From contig CM074862.1 in the NCBI GenBank assembly GCA_037501455.1, positions 82,948,001 to 83,012,000 on the forward strand: DNA of 64,000 nucleotides, read 5' to 3'. The position numbers and the translations under genes are program-made. Below the pieces are notes generated by a model. It searched no databases, was not told the origin of the DNA, and saw only the letters and a program-made list of their open reading frames with translations. Below, one piece after another: positions 9,874 to 21,144 of this stretch. Position 1 is the first letter of the stretch, and every line of letters starts with the position of its first letter. Source of the stretch: Lantana camara (lineage: Eukaryota; Streptophyta; Magnoliopsida; Lamiales; Verbenaceae).

Positions 9874-12466
9874 TGTAACGCCCCGGTTTTCATTTATTAA
9901 TATCTTATGTCTAAAACAATTTTATAAATTAAAAATTATAATACTATCATGAAATTCATATTAAACTTATAATTTATCTCATAACTTGAAATTCGTGAGA
10001 TAATTACCGAAAATGATTTAATTGTCAACTTGGCCCTATATGTCCATTCTTTTAAACTTAGGGACCAAATTGCAAGAAAACCTTGGAGGACTAAAGTGAT
10101 CACTTTCCAAACTTGATATCCTTAATTGCTTAACTTAAATAACTTGGAGGGTTTAATTGCAAATATTACATATTTCCTAAATATCACGTTATATGCATCT
10201 CCTCCTTGCTTTCATTTTCATTTTCACCTAGAATCATCATTCCTTCTTGCTCCTTTCTACCGAGCCAAACATACCAAGAAGACAAAGGAAGGTTTCATCA
10301 AAATCATCAACTCTTTCCAAGAAAACTAGGAGTTTGGAGCTTGATCATCCATATTCATCATCTTCTTCTTCCTATTGTCATCTCAAGGTATATATGTGAT
10401 CTTGAGCATATTTGATTGAGCTAGGGTTTAGGAGTTATATGCTAGATGAGTTAGTTGAAGTTGGAAGCATGATTATGTGATTATTTCATGAATTATGGCA
10501 TGAGTTATAGCTTGAATTCTTGAATATTTCTCTTGAATGACAAAGTGTGATCATGAGTGTGGAATCATGAATTCTTGTTGATCTTGTGTGCTTTGAGTGT
10601 TTAAGTGCTAGAATATCATTTCTTGAACCTCTATGCATCATATTTCCAGAAAATATATACTTGTGTTGATCAAAATGGAATTGTGGGTGGCTTTGTTTGC
10701 ATTCCCGTAACCCTCCCCTGTTTTTCTCTGTTCTGCATATTTGCAGAAGCAGGGAACGGCCGTTCCCAGCCTCAAGGCATTGTGGGAACGGGCGTTCCCA
10801 CCTTTTCAAATGGTGTGGGCGGCCGAGCATGGGAACGGCCGTTCCCAGTTTGGCCTTGAGCCGGAAGGGCCGTTCCCAGCTCCCGCGCGTTTTAAAAGGG
10901 GAAAACATTGGTGCGCTTTTGGGGTTATGGGAACGACCGTTCCCATTTTACAAAGGAGTCCGGAACGGCCGTTCCCACCTCGCTGACAGAACAAGAATGA
11001 CTGCATAAAATTACAATTTTAGCCCCTCGATCCAACGACTTCTTTGACCCCGAATTGCTGTAAAACGTGCTAATATGATGTGAAACAACATGTTATCATA
11101 CCACATTGCATTTTCGTGATCATCTCGATACATTTCCGCCGTTCGTCACATTTTGCGCATTTTAGGTCATGTCTCATGAATAAGTCTCGTGTCTGCACAG
11201 GTCACGAGGGTAGGGACGAGGAGCAAGCCCCGTAGGACGTGGCCACTGGTCTTTGTCGGTATAGGTGAGGTTTAATTGTTAGTTACATAGAACCCGTATA
11301 CCCCTTATGTGATATTTTGGCCAAAATAGTATTTACGGTTATACTTTCTATAAATCATTGACCATTTCAAGCCAGGTTCAAGCAAGCAAGCAAGCAAGTC
11401 AGGTATTGTTTCATGCATGATTAGGCGAGTAGCATGACGGATACATATGGGCCCGAGGGTAGTGACTGGAGCCAACCGGGAAAGCAAGGGCTGACGGGTA
11501 ACTCTGGCGCTATCCTCACCACACTAGGGGTCACCCCTGAATCCACTAGGAGGTTAGTGGAGGAAGGAGCTCCGGGCTTAGGGATTCATGTACCCTCTGC
11601 TCAATGAGATTGGATGTTGGGGCCTTGCAATCCCTTCATCAAACCGGAGGAAAAAGGAGACTGGGGACGAGTCCGGCACCACGGATGCGCCTCGGGTTAT
11701 TGCATGATTGTCATTTCATGAATGTGTTATATGAGTACACTATCGCACGATTGCACGATAAGTGAATTGCATGATCACCTATTAACTATTAAACAAGCAA
11801 GCATGTTCATGTTCATTGGGAGATCGGTTGGAGACCGCCCTTACTCGCCAGGGCCATGTATTGATTGATTGCATGAAAACGCACAAGTAATTAATACGGG
11901 TAGTTGTAATCTCGGGCGAGTTTATGCTATTGTGAGCTTATATTACTTTTAATTATAAAACCTTACCCGAGGTTATAACTTGCATGTGATTGCGCTAATA
12001 TATATTTATGCCCCTCACTCAGTCTTCGGTAGACTGATACTTCACTTTTCAGGTACTTGAGAGCCGGTCGTGCTAGGCGGGAGTCTGGTCCAGTCTTGCA
12101 TTGTCACGAGTCTAGCAGGGCGCCATCATGTGTATATTTACTACTTCTCATGTCATGTCTATTGTTATCACATTTGGGATACTTGATCATGTATAAGAGA
12201 TGATAATGTATTGATAATTAGTTTGGTACCTATACGTATCTAGCTGATAAAGATGGTACCTATATGTATATATATGAATTATTGCTTCCGCTTTTAATTG
12301 TTATGCATTGGTTTGTATTGCTTTGGGGTTTAGTCCCGCCTAGCTCGTCTTTTCTTTTCTTGGTCACCCGTTCGCTATAGGTTAGTTCATGTACGGATTG
12401 TCCATTTCGTATGTGGATCGGCCTATAGTGCGGGGGTGTGGTATCCCTACGGATAGGGGTGCTACA
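9874..12466 (+). repeat. R1 5' LTR
   Basis: Starts TGTAACGCCCCGG and ends GGGGTGCTACA. It carries a palindrome array (10753-10977), a CAAG tetranucleotide run near 11379-11397, and a 3' part (about 12350-12466) clearly related to the ends of the R3 LTR and the solo LTR at 45447-48120. Short frames here are not genes. Confidence 0.95.
10753..10977. repeat. R1 LTR palindrome array (GGGAACGGCCGTTCCC)
   Basis: Six copies of a 16-bp perfect or near-perfect palindrome, at about 10753, 10785, 10831, 10863, 10929 and 10961. The central bases vary (GGCC, GGGC, GACC) while the GGGAAC/GTTCCC arms are mostly kept. The copy in the 3' LTR spans about 16895-17119. Confidence 0.85.
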
Positions 12467-12473
12467 TTTAAGG

Positions 12474-12486
12474 TGGTATCAGAGCC
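12474..12486 (+). other. R1 primer-binding site (initiator Met tRNA)
   Basis: TGGTATCAGAGCC, seven bases after the 5' LTR, matches the complement of the 3' end of plant initiator methionine tRNA. Confidence 0.9.
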
Positions 12487-14838
12487 CGATTGCAAAACCG
12501 AGGTTCTCGTGTCGTGTCGTGTCAAGTCTAGGTCGAACGGCATAGGATTAAGTGTTGATTGAGAGTCTTGCATATTATTTGAATTTATTTGAATTCTTTG
12601 AATTAATTCTATTACTTGGTAACCTGTGCTTTGCATTGAGTTTTGCAATTTATTGTCACTTAACTGATTCTGAATTCTTGAAATTATGTGCTTAATGTGT
12701 TTTATTTTAAATATTGATACACTACTTGTTGCAATTGTATTCAATTTTTGTTGCTAGTATCAATTATGTGATCATTATGTGACATGAGCATACCTCACCT
12801 GCATGCATTTATTTCAATAAAAGTTGTGAGTTACAGGTTGTAGACAGAATATCAAACCACAGCCAGTTGCTCGATAGTTTTGGGCTACTACCGAATTTGA
12901 GAAGGGTGTGCAAGTTGAGGCTAAAAATTTCGGCGTCGAAGGAAAGTCAATTAATTATGTCCGATCGAAGTACAAGCTTGGGAATTACCTTTGGGTTATA
13001 TCAACCGGATTCAGCTTTCTAACACGACAGCCAGAAAGATTAACCAACTAGTTATGGAAATCAACATGTTCGGGATTCTATATTTGGGTAAGACGAGTTT
13101 ATTTTCTGATGCAAGATAAATTGTCGCGTTGAGGAAATACATCGACAGATAGGGAACGGTAAAGGAAAGTACTCAAGAGAGGCAAAGTGTTAATTAGAGG
13201 GAGATAACCGGATTGCCGTTAGCGAGTGATTCAAGGGTTGGAGGGAGAGAATTTCGAAGATCTATAAATCGGGAGTTCTAATAATAAGAAAGAGGTATTC
13301 TCGGGGAATGACTCTAAAGATTACCAACCATGATGTGGTTGAATTGGAAGATATGGAGCAACACGTCGAAGCATTCAAACTTCAGAATCTCCCACTCGGA
13401 TTATCAATTCACAGAAAGTGCTACCAAGGAATTTTAGGCTAAGGATCAAGTACGGAAAAAGTTTGAGGACAAGTTTATTAAGTTAGGATTTAAAGGATGA
13501 AAGCCGAAAAAAAAAAAAAAAAAAAAAATTCATTAAGGGAAATTTGTACTACCAGAAATGACGCGCCTATCGGGCAAGGAAGTCTATTTCATTCGAGGAT
13601 AAGGTGAAGGGATTGGGACATTAATTATTCAAGATTCAAGGTGTAGTTAAATTGAGACTTGGTTAATTGGGAAGCAAATTCAAGTAGGAGAGGAAGATCA
13701 TTTCAATCGAGCTGGTAGATTTGGATTCACGAAAGGTAAAGCTCCTAGGACTCTATAACCGGGTGGAATGAGTTATTTTCTGGATTCAATTTGGAGGGTC
13801 GTGCAAGAGTGAGAATTGGGAGATTGGAGTACCAAATGAAAATGGCAACGGATGATAAGGAATTTTGGAGGGAAATTAAATGCTCAGAAGTAGGTAAGTA
13901 AGAAGAAGAGTTCTATAACCGATTCAGAGTGAAAGAGTAGACTTGAAGGGTTTCAATCGCGGTGGCAACTTGGTGAGTCGGGAGAATAACTGGAGACTTA
14001 AGGTTCGAGAGGGGTCAGGAAATCAATTCTATAAGTGGAACAGAAATTGAATTCAGGAGTCTTGTTTGGGGGATCATATAGTTACCCAAGTTAACGCAAG
14101 GACAATTTTGGGATTTCAATTAAGAAAGGGATAAAGGAAGCTCAGCACTCCAGTGAATATGAAACTGAAAAGACAATCATGTTGAAGGCTTCGGTCTGGT
14201 GGGCATTTCCAGATCCAAACTGAATTGTCGTGTTGCAAGGTTACGTTAAAAGAAATGAAGCAACAAATGGAAATGGTAAAGAAGGCAACGAACTACTAGG
14301 TAAAGGTTGGGTGGACGAATGCAAACAAGGAAAAGGGAATTTGTTCAATTCTTCAAACTCTTAAAGATTGAACAAGGGAGTTTGGATCAAAGTGACACCC
14401 ATGAAGAGTATTCGGGCAATAATTTGGGGAGTAACTAATAAAGAGTAAGCTAGATGTTAACTCCGTGAGCACAGAAGACTTCGGGGTTCAGAAATCATAC
14501 TACGGAGCTGTGGGAGTGTTCAAGTGGATGTTGGATAAATCTGAAGAATAGAAGACCGTGGGGAAAAAACAAGAAATGATTACAAGTTCCAGACAGGAGT
14601 ATGATTCAACATCCAAGGAATTTCATGTCGGGATGAAATTTTCCATTACTCCGGTGGCAGGTTCAATGCATTCATAAGCACGTGCATCATACGCTACTTT
14701 AATTTTAAATTTCTTTACATATATGTGATTTCCTTGATTGAACTTAATTGCTCCAATGTGCTGAATTATTATTTCTGAGTGTGTAAAGCGCATCGGCATA
14801 TTAATTCCACATGCATATTCAGTGTCTTGATTAACAGG
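12487..14838 (+). other. R1 internal non-coding region
   Basis: About 2.35 kb with stop codons in every frame. It is markedly purine-rich from about 12900 to 14650 and holds a poly(A) run near 13506-13528. No retroviral domain remains visible. It may be a long leader, or coding sequence decayed past recognition. The end (14650-14760) contains a CATGCAT/GCATCAT spacer module repeated at 15600-15650 and in R3. Confidence 0.6.
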
Positions 14839-15627
14839 ATGTCACAAGATCGCCTTCATAAGGAACAAGTGCCTAGAGTCTCTCCGCATTTACCCCCTCC
14901 GGTTCAGCCTCAGGAGTTCTTTGAGTCTTTGGTTCGGTTAGTGGATCAGAAAATAGAAGAGTATGTTTCCTCTGGGTCGCGAGTCTTATCGTCACCGCCG
15001 GGCCAAATTTCGATGGTATTTAGGGAACTTCAAGACCAATGATCCTCAAGACCCTTTGAAGGGAACAAGGTTTCCACCGGATCACAACTCAAGAAAATCA
15101 AAAGAGTGTGGGAACTAACTACGAGTGACTCCCAAGAAAAGGACCGAGGCACCACCTTGTTGGAGGCAAGAAGGTCTAATCCTCACCCCGGACAGGCTTC
15201 AGGTTCGAAGTCAGGACAGCTTTCTAGCAAAGGAAAGCGGCCTATCTCCTATCATACCCCGGCACCTCAGGAAAGGTCTCGCAAGAAAAAGAAGCAACCA
15301 CTTGGATCGAGTTCGGGAACTTCGCGTATCCCAGTTTCAACAACATCGTCCGGGAAACTTCTTTGCAGTTATTGTGGACGTGATAACCACACTTATGATG
15401 GCTGTAGGAAACGGTTGGGATTATGTCTCTACTGCGGGAGTGACGAGCATCACCTAGATACTTGCTCAAGGCTGCGAGGGAAATCGACCGGGGGTGGAAG
15501 AGTACTAGTACAAGCACGGGAAGGTGTTCGCGAGAGGGGAGTGCAAAATGTAAATGTGAATCTGGTCCGGGAAGAAGAAGGTACCAATTATATGCATAGT
15601 ACAACCATCGGTGAACGGTACATTTAA
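14839..15627 (+). pseudogene. R1 gag-like protein with two CCHC zinc knuckles, one stop
   Basis: A single frame from ATG 14839 to stop 15627 (about 262 codons), broken only by TGA at 15040-15042, which may be a decayed CGA. The first part has a proline-rich start and an acidic helical stretch. The middle is Ser/Lys-rich and basic, as in nucleocapsid. The last third has two Cys-X2-Cys-X4-His-X4-Cys knuckles, C-S-Y-C...H...C and C-L-Y-C...H...C (about 15364-15405 and 15424-15465), which in gag proteins bind genomic RNA. The protein is short for a plant Ty3/gypsy gag, and I do not see the usual capsid core. It is the only recognisable protein in R1. Confidence 0.7.
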
Positions 15628-15815
15628 CCATGCATACCACGTGCATCACTGATCTTATTGTTATTGTATTTAATTTCTTGTACATTGCAAACTAGTTAAT
15701 TATGAGTGATAAGTATGGGATTAACTGGTTTAATTGTCTATATGATTCTAATTGTCTATGCAACATTCATGTCAATTATTGTCACCATCTACTCCTTGAA
15801 CTGCCTCAGTGCATG

Positions 15816-15945
15816 GGAGAGACGGGGCTCTCTCCTTTTCTGTTGAGAGACGGGGTTCTCTCACTTCTTGTTGAGAAACGGGGTTTCTCCCTTCTTGTGA
15901 AAGACGGGGTTCTTTCATTCCTTATTCAAGAGACGGGGTTCTCTT
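15816..15945 (+). repeat. R1 tandem hairpin array with covarying stems
   Basis: Five units, each a perfect 6-7-bp stem around a CGGGG(T/C) loop: 15816-15835, 15844-15863, 15873-15889, 15898-15917, 15928-15945. The stem sequence changes between units but both arms change together, for example TGAGAGA/TCTCTCA versus TGAAAGA/TCTTTCA. R3 has a longer version in the same place. Confidence 0.85.
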
Positions 15946-15977
15946 ATAAATTGTGCATCGTTTTAAAACTTGACAGT

Positions 15978-15996
15978 GGACCTGGGGACCAGGTCC
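15978..15996 (+). repeat. R1 pre-PPT hairpin
   Basis: GGACCTGG-GGA-CCAGGTCC forms an 8-bp stem with a 3-nt loop, ending five bases before the PPT. R3 has the equivalent at 41608-41625. Confidence 0.75.
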
Positions 15997-16001
15997 TTTT
16001 T

Positions 16002-16015
16002 AAGGGGGGGAGAGT
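16002..16015 (+). other. R1 polypurine tract
   Basis: AAGGGGGGGAGAGT directly abuts the 3' LTR and would prime plus-strand DNA synthesis. Confidence 0.9.
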
Positions 16016-18608
16016 TGTAACGCCCCGGTTTTCATTTATTAATATCTTATGTCTAAAACAATTTTATAAATTAAAAATTATAATACTATCATGAAATTCA
16101 TATTAAACTTATAATTTATCTCATAACTTGAAATTCGTGAGATAATTACCGAAAATGATTTAATTGTCAACTTGGCCCTATATGTCCATTCTTTTAAACT
16201 TAGGGACCAAATTGCAAGAAAACCTTTGAGGACTAAAGTGATCACTTTCCAAACTTGATATCCTTAATTGCTTAACTTAAATAACTTGGAGGGTTTAATT
16301 GCAAATATTACATATTTCCTAAATATCACGTTATATGCATCTCCTCCTTGCTTTCATTTTCATTTTCACCTAGAATCATCATTCCTTCTTGCTCCTTTCT
16401 ACCGAGCCAAACATACCAAGAAGACAAAGGAAGGTTTCATCAAAATCATCAACTCTTTCCAAGAAAACTAGGAGTTTGGAGCTTGATCATCCATATTCAT
16501 CATCTTCTTCTTCCTATTGTCATCTCAAGGTATATATGTGATCTTGAGCATATTTGATTGAGCTAGGGTTTAGGAGTTATATGCTAGATGAGTTAGTTGA
16601 AGTTGGAAGCATGATTATGTGATTATTTCATAAATTATGGCATGAGTTATAGCTTGAATTCTTGAATATTTCTCTTGAATGACAAAGTGTGATCATGAGT
16701 GTGGAATCATGAATTCTTGTTGATCTTGTGTGCTTTGAGTGTTTAAGTGCTAGAATATCATTTCTTGAACCTCTATGCATCATATTTCCAGAAAATATAT
16801 ACTTGTGTTGATCAAAATGGAATTGTGGGTGGGTTTGTTTGCATTCCCGTAACCCTCCCCTGTTTTTCTTTGTTCTGCATATTTGCAGAAGCAGGGAACG
16901 GCCGTTCCCAGCCTCAAGGCATTGTGGGAACGGGCGTTCCCACCTTTTCAAATGGTGTGGGCGGCCGAGCATGGGAACGGCCGTTCCCAGTTTGGCCTTG
17001 AGCCGGAAGGGCCGTTCCCAGCTCCCGCGCGTTTTAAAAGGGGAAAACGTTGGTGCGCTTTTGGGGTTATGGGAACGACCGTTCCCATTTTACAAAGGAG
17101 TCCGGAACGGCCGTTCCCACCTCGCTGACAGAACAAGAATGACTGCATAAAATTACAATTTTAGCCCCTCGATCCAACGACTTCTTTGACCCCGAATTGC
17201 TGTAAAACGTGCTAATATGATGTGAAACAACATGTTATCATACCACATTGCATTTTCGTGATCATCTCGATACATTTCCGTCGTTCGTCACATTTTGCGC
17301 ATTTTAGGTCATGTCTCATGAATAAGTCTCGTGTCTGCACAGGTCACGAGGGTAGGGACGAGGAGCAAGCCCCGTAGGACGTGGCCACTGGTCTTTGTCG
17401 GTATAGGTGAGGTTTAATTGTTAGTTACATAGAACCCGTATACCCCTTATGTGATATTTTGGCCAAAATAGTATTTACGGTTATACTTTCTATAAATCAT
17501 TGACCATTTCAAGCCAGGTTCAAGCAAGCAAGCAAGCAAGTCAGGTATTGTTTCATGCATGATTAGGCGAGTAGCATGACGGATACATATGGGCCCGAGG
17601 GTAGTGACTGGAGCCAACCGGGAAAGCAAGGGCTGACGGGTAACTCTGGCGCTATCCTCACCACACTAGGGGTCACCCCTGAATCCACTAGGAGGTTAGT
17701 GGAGGAAGGAGCTCCGGGCTTAGGGATTCATGTACCCTCTGCTCAATGAGATTGGATGTTGGGGCCTTGCAATCCCTTCATCAAACCGGAGGAAAAAGGA
17801 GACTGGGGACGAGTCCGGCACCACGGATGCGCCTCGGGTTATTGCATGATTGTCATTTCATGAATGTGTTATATGAGTACACTATCGCACGATTGCACGA
17901 TAAGTGAATTGCATGATCACCTATTAACTATTAAACAAGCAAGCATGTTCATGTTCATTGGGAGATCGGTTGGAGACCGCCCTTACTCGCCAGGGCCATG
18001 TATTGATTGATTGCATGAAAACGCACAAGTAATTAATACGGGTAGTTGTAATCTCGGGCGAGTTTATGCTATTGTGAGCTTATATTACTTTTAATTATAA
18101 AACCTTACCCGAGGTTATAACTTGCATGTGATTGCGCTAATATATATTTATGCCCCTCACTCAGTCTTCGGTAGACTGATACTTCACTTTTCAGGTACTT
18201 GAGAGCCGGTCGTGCTAGGCGGGAGTCTGGTCCAGTCTTGCATTGTCACGAGTCTAGCAGGGCGCCATCATGTGTATATTTACTACTTCTCATGTCATGT
18301 CTATTGTTATCACATTTGGGATACTTGATCATGTATAAGAGATGATAATGTATTGATAATTAGTTTGGTACCTATACGTATCTAGCTGATAAAGATGGTA
18401 CCTATATGTATATATATGAATTATTGCTTCCGCTTTTAATTGTTATGCATTGGTTTGTATTGCTTTGGGGTTTAGTCCCGCCTAGCTCGTCTTTTCTTTT
18501 CTTGGTCACCCGTTCGCTATAGGTTAGTTCATGTACGGATTGTCCATTTCGTATGTGGATCGGCCTATAGTGCGGGGGTGTGGTATCCCTACGGATAGGG
18601 GTGCTACA
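16016..18608 (+). repeat. R1 3' LTR
   Basis: Same length as the 5' LTR, with roughly six single-base differences seen by eye (for example around 16227, 16632 and 17048). Confidence 0.95.
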
Positions 18609-19479
18609 GTTGGTCCAATTTCTTGTTAAGCGCTTCGAATTTAGCATTGATAGCGGTTAAGCCATCTAACTCTATGACTCCTGTTTGCACCTTTGCTGGT
18701 TGCAAATGGCTCCTTTCATGCATAAAAACATCGTTCTGCGACATATTATCCAATAACTCAGTAGCAACTGCTTCAGATTTGGCTAAGAATGCTCCGCCAG
18801 CGGCGACATCCATCGTTCCTCTAAAGGTAGGGGACATCCCATTGTAAAAAGTCTGAATCAATAACCAACCGGGAATTCCGTGATGTGGACACTTCTTCTG
18901 CAAATCCTTAAATCTCTCCCAAGCTTCATAGAAAGACTCTCCATCCAACTGCCTGAAAGCTTGGATATCATTCCTGTACTTCGTGGTTTTGCTAAGTGGA
19001 AAGAACTTTGCTAGGAAAGCCTGAGATAATGCTGCCCAAGTCTGAAAGGATTCATTTGGGACCGTACTCAGACATGCTTTAGCTCGATCCCTAAGTGAAA
19101 AGGGAAAAAGCCTAACTCGGATAGCATCAGTAGTGACATTATGAATTTTAAAGGTGTCACAAACTTCCAAAAAATACTCCAAGTGTGAAGTTGGATCCTC
19201 CAGAGATAATCCTGAAAATGGATTATTCTGCAACAAATTTATGATAACTGGTTTAATCTCAAAGTTGTTTGCTGCACTCGGGGGACGAGTTGCAGTCTGA
19301 ATTGCTCCAGCTTGCGGTATGTTATAATCTCTTATAGCCGGTGGTGGTGGTGGGTCTGCTTCATCCATCTGTAAAGCAATTGGTTTCTTCTCCTTCTTAT
19401 GTCTTCTCGTAATAGCACTCAGTGTTCTCTCAATTTCCGGATCGTATGGAACTAACTCTGGATCTTGAGATCTTCGCAT
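18609..19479 (-). pseudogene. A0 gag, N-terminal portion (Athila-like Ty3/gypsy)
   Basis: Minus-strand frame from ATG at 19479 down to the R1 insertion at 18609, about 290 codons with no stop. It aligns along its length with R2 gag: a basic start with an R-S, P-Y-D-P-E-I-E-R-T motif, then a proline-rich linker, then the retrotransposon gag core with motifs such as F-P-F-S-L-R-D-R-A and C-P-H-H-G-I-P-G-W. Gag builds the virus-like particle. The ORF is disrupted here by R1 and then by the hAT element, and is truncated near 8826 with no pol. Confidence 0.85.
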
Positions 19480-19612
19480 GCACTGTAAACCTGCACAAGG
19501 AAAAAGAATTCCTCAGTCCAATTCCACAATAACAAGGATAATGAACACACAGTAAAGTAATAGTCTAAATCACTAGATCAAAATAATTGAGTAATATTGA
19601 CTTAAAACGCCT
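19480..19612 (-). other. A0 leader between PBS and gag
   Basis: A short minus-strand leader corresponding to 27516-27641 of R2. No ORF. Confidence 0.6.
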
Positions 19613-19630
19613 TCCTCGGCAACGGGGCCA
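19613..19630 (-). other. A0 primer-binding site (tRNA-Asp type)
   Basis: The minus strand reads TGGCCCCGTTGCCGAGGA, differing at two positions from the R2 PBS and matching the complement of the plant tRNA-Asp 3' end, as known for Athila elements. It lies nine bases after the LTR end. Confidence 0.8.
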
Positions 19631-19639
19631 AAAACTTAT

Positions 19640-21127
19640 TGTAACGGATTTTACTACAGTTAAAAACCAATCGTGCAAGTGTACACTAACATACGCGTAG
19701 CACAATAGGATCGAACCCAGAGGGAAGGGAAATCAATCACTACTCTCTATTTCTCTCTAATCTAAAGACTCAACGAAAGTAATGGTTATTTCTATTAATC
19801 TACTGATGCAGAAATTAACAAATAACTAAATTAAAATTGCAATTAACAACTTAACACACGAATTAACTCAATAAACTAAACAGGCAAGGGAAAAAGCTTT
19901 GAATCATACAATCAAGAGCTGATGTGATACTCGTTTGACAAGTGTAATTCTACAACCTAGTCACTTATATTTGAATTACCCTCTCTCGAGGTATAACCAA
20001 GTGCTTAATTAGTGCTCAATCACCAATAGTTAATTAAGCCATAGAAACAAGACTAGTGTAATTCAGTATTCTAGCGGCTCGGCATGGAATAAGATTACTG
20101 TTGTATAAGCTAGGACCAAATCTCTTTGTACCCTACAACTTACAAGTATTGAAAACCCTCTAAATTACCATCACTCTTTCGATCTATAGGTAATTGTGAC
20201 ACATGCTACGGGTGATCAAGCCATCGCAAGTCAGTTCAAACCAGTTTTCAAACTAAGAATTAACACTAGTCATTCAAGCATCTCATCAAACATCCATCTT
20301 GCAATCATCATCACTTCCCACTAGCCCTAGATAATTAGCTACTCATAATTGAAGCAAAAATCATAAAACTAAAGGAAATTGTATTAAAATAAAGCATCGT
20401 CAAATAATCTAAACAAAGTCTAACAATTAAACTCATAAACATTCAGCAATACTAAAAAACGAAACTAGCATATGAAACTAAAACTAAAATCAAAGGAATT
20501 AGTTTAGAAATTAAAGCAATAATAAAACCAAAGATTGTTCTCGGAATTCAATCCTGTCGTCTTCTCGAATTCTCTGAAAGTCTTCTGAACTTCTGAGTCT
20601 TCTTCTAAACTCTAGGTCTTGACTTGGAAAAGAAACTCTTTTTCGCTGTCTAACTCTCTCTTCTTTTTTTTTTTCTGAACCTCCTCCTCTTCTCCTACTA
20701 AAGACTCCAAAACGCACATATATAGCAGCCCTAGGAGATTTCTCACCGCCCTAGGTAACGGGCGTTACCTATATTTGCCTTGCTCCTGTTAACGCCCGTT
20801 AATGACTTGAAATCGCTATAACGCTTTTACTGGTAACGGGCGTTATCAATTTTCTTCTATGTAAGGGTATCGGGTGTTACCCCTCTGTTCTCGCCAAAAC
20901 CTCTCCTCCTGTGCTAAGTAACGGGAGTTACTCCTTGTGTACTGGTAAATGGTAACGGGAGTTATCACTTTTTCTCCCAAAAATGCGTGAAATCGCTCTG
21001 CTTCGCCGTTTCGTAACTCCAACTCTATTTACACCTGAATAGAGTCAAATAAACACATAAACGCGTCAAACGGCACCAGAATATAATCTATTTAACGCTT
21101 AAAATCATGCAATTTCTACACACAACA
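19640..21127 (-). repeat. A0 LTR, shared by two half-elements
   Basis: Minus strand begins TGTTGTGTG at 21127, right after a PPT (21131 onward), and ends CCGTTACA at 19640, nine bases before a PBS. One LTR therefore has a 3' end domain on one side and a 5' start domain on the other. It is 1,488 bp, close to the 1,528 bp of R2, and carries a GGTAACGGGCGTTACC palindrome array at 20754-20966. Confidence 0.75.
20754..20966. repeat. A0 LTR palindrome array (GGTAACGGGCGTTACC)
   Basis: Six copies, at about 20754, 20788, 20832, 20866, 20919 and 20951, with degenerate members (TATCGGGTGTTA, TAACGGGAGTTA). Two more lie at 49688 and 49722, in front of the A0 3'-ORF. Confidence 0.8.
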
Positions 21128-21130
21128 AAA

Positions 21131-21144
21131 TCTCCCACACTTGA
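21131..21144 (-). other. A0 polypurine tract
   Basis: Minus strand reads CAAGTGTGGGAGAT, preceded by GGGACGAGCAATGTT. This matches the R2 context GAGGACGAACAATATCT followed by AAGTTTGGGGGAG. Confidence 0.75.

Larger units (their letters stand above)
9874..18608 (+). mobile_element. R1: gag-only LTR retrotransposon (TR-GAG type)
   Basis: A complete 8,735-bp element. It has two LTRs of 2,593 bp each (TGTAACGC...GTGCTACA), a 5-bp target duplication GTTGG (9869-9873, 18609-18613), an initiator-methionine tRNA PBS, a gag-like ORF with two CCHC knuckles, and a PPT. There is no protease, RT, RNase H or integrase. The two LTRs differ at roughly six positions by eye, so the insertion is recent. Mobility would need pol proteins from a related autonomous element. 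It sits in the minus-strand A0 gag. Confidence 0.93.

Noticed and set aside
10486..11008. Several overlapping frames on both strands with repeated W-E-R-P-F-P or N-G-R-S words
   Set aside because: They are translations of the GGGAACGGCCGTTCCC palindrome array in the R1 LTR, repeated identically in the other LTR (16628-17150).
15242..15685. 147-codon minus-strand frame
   Set aside because: Antisense shadow of the R1 gag-like ORF with its zinc knuckles.
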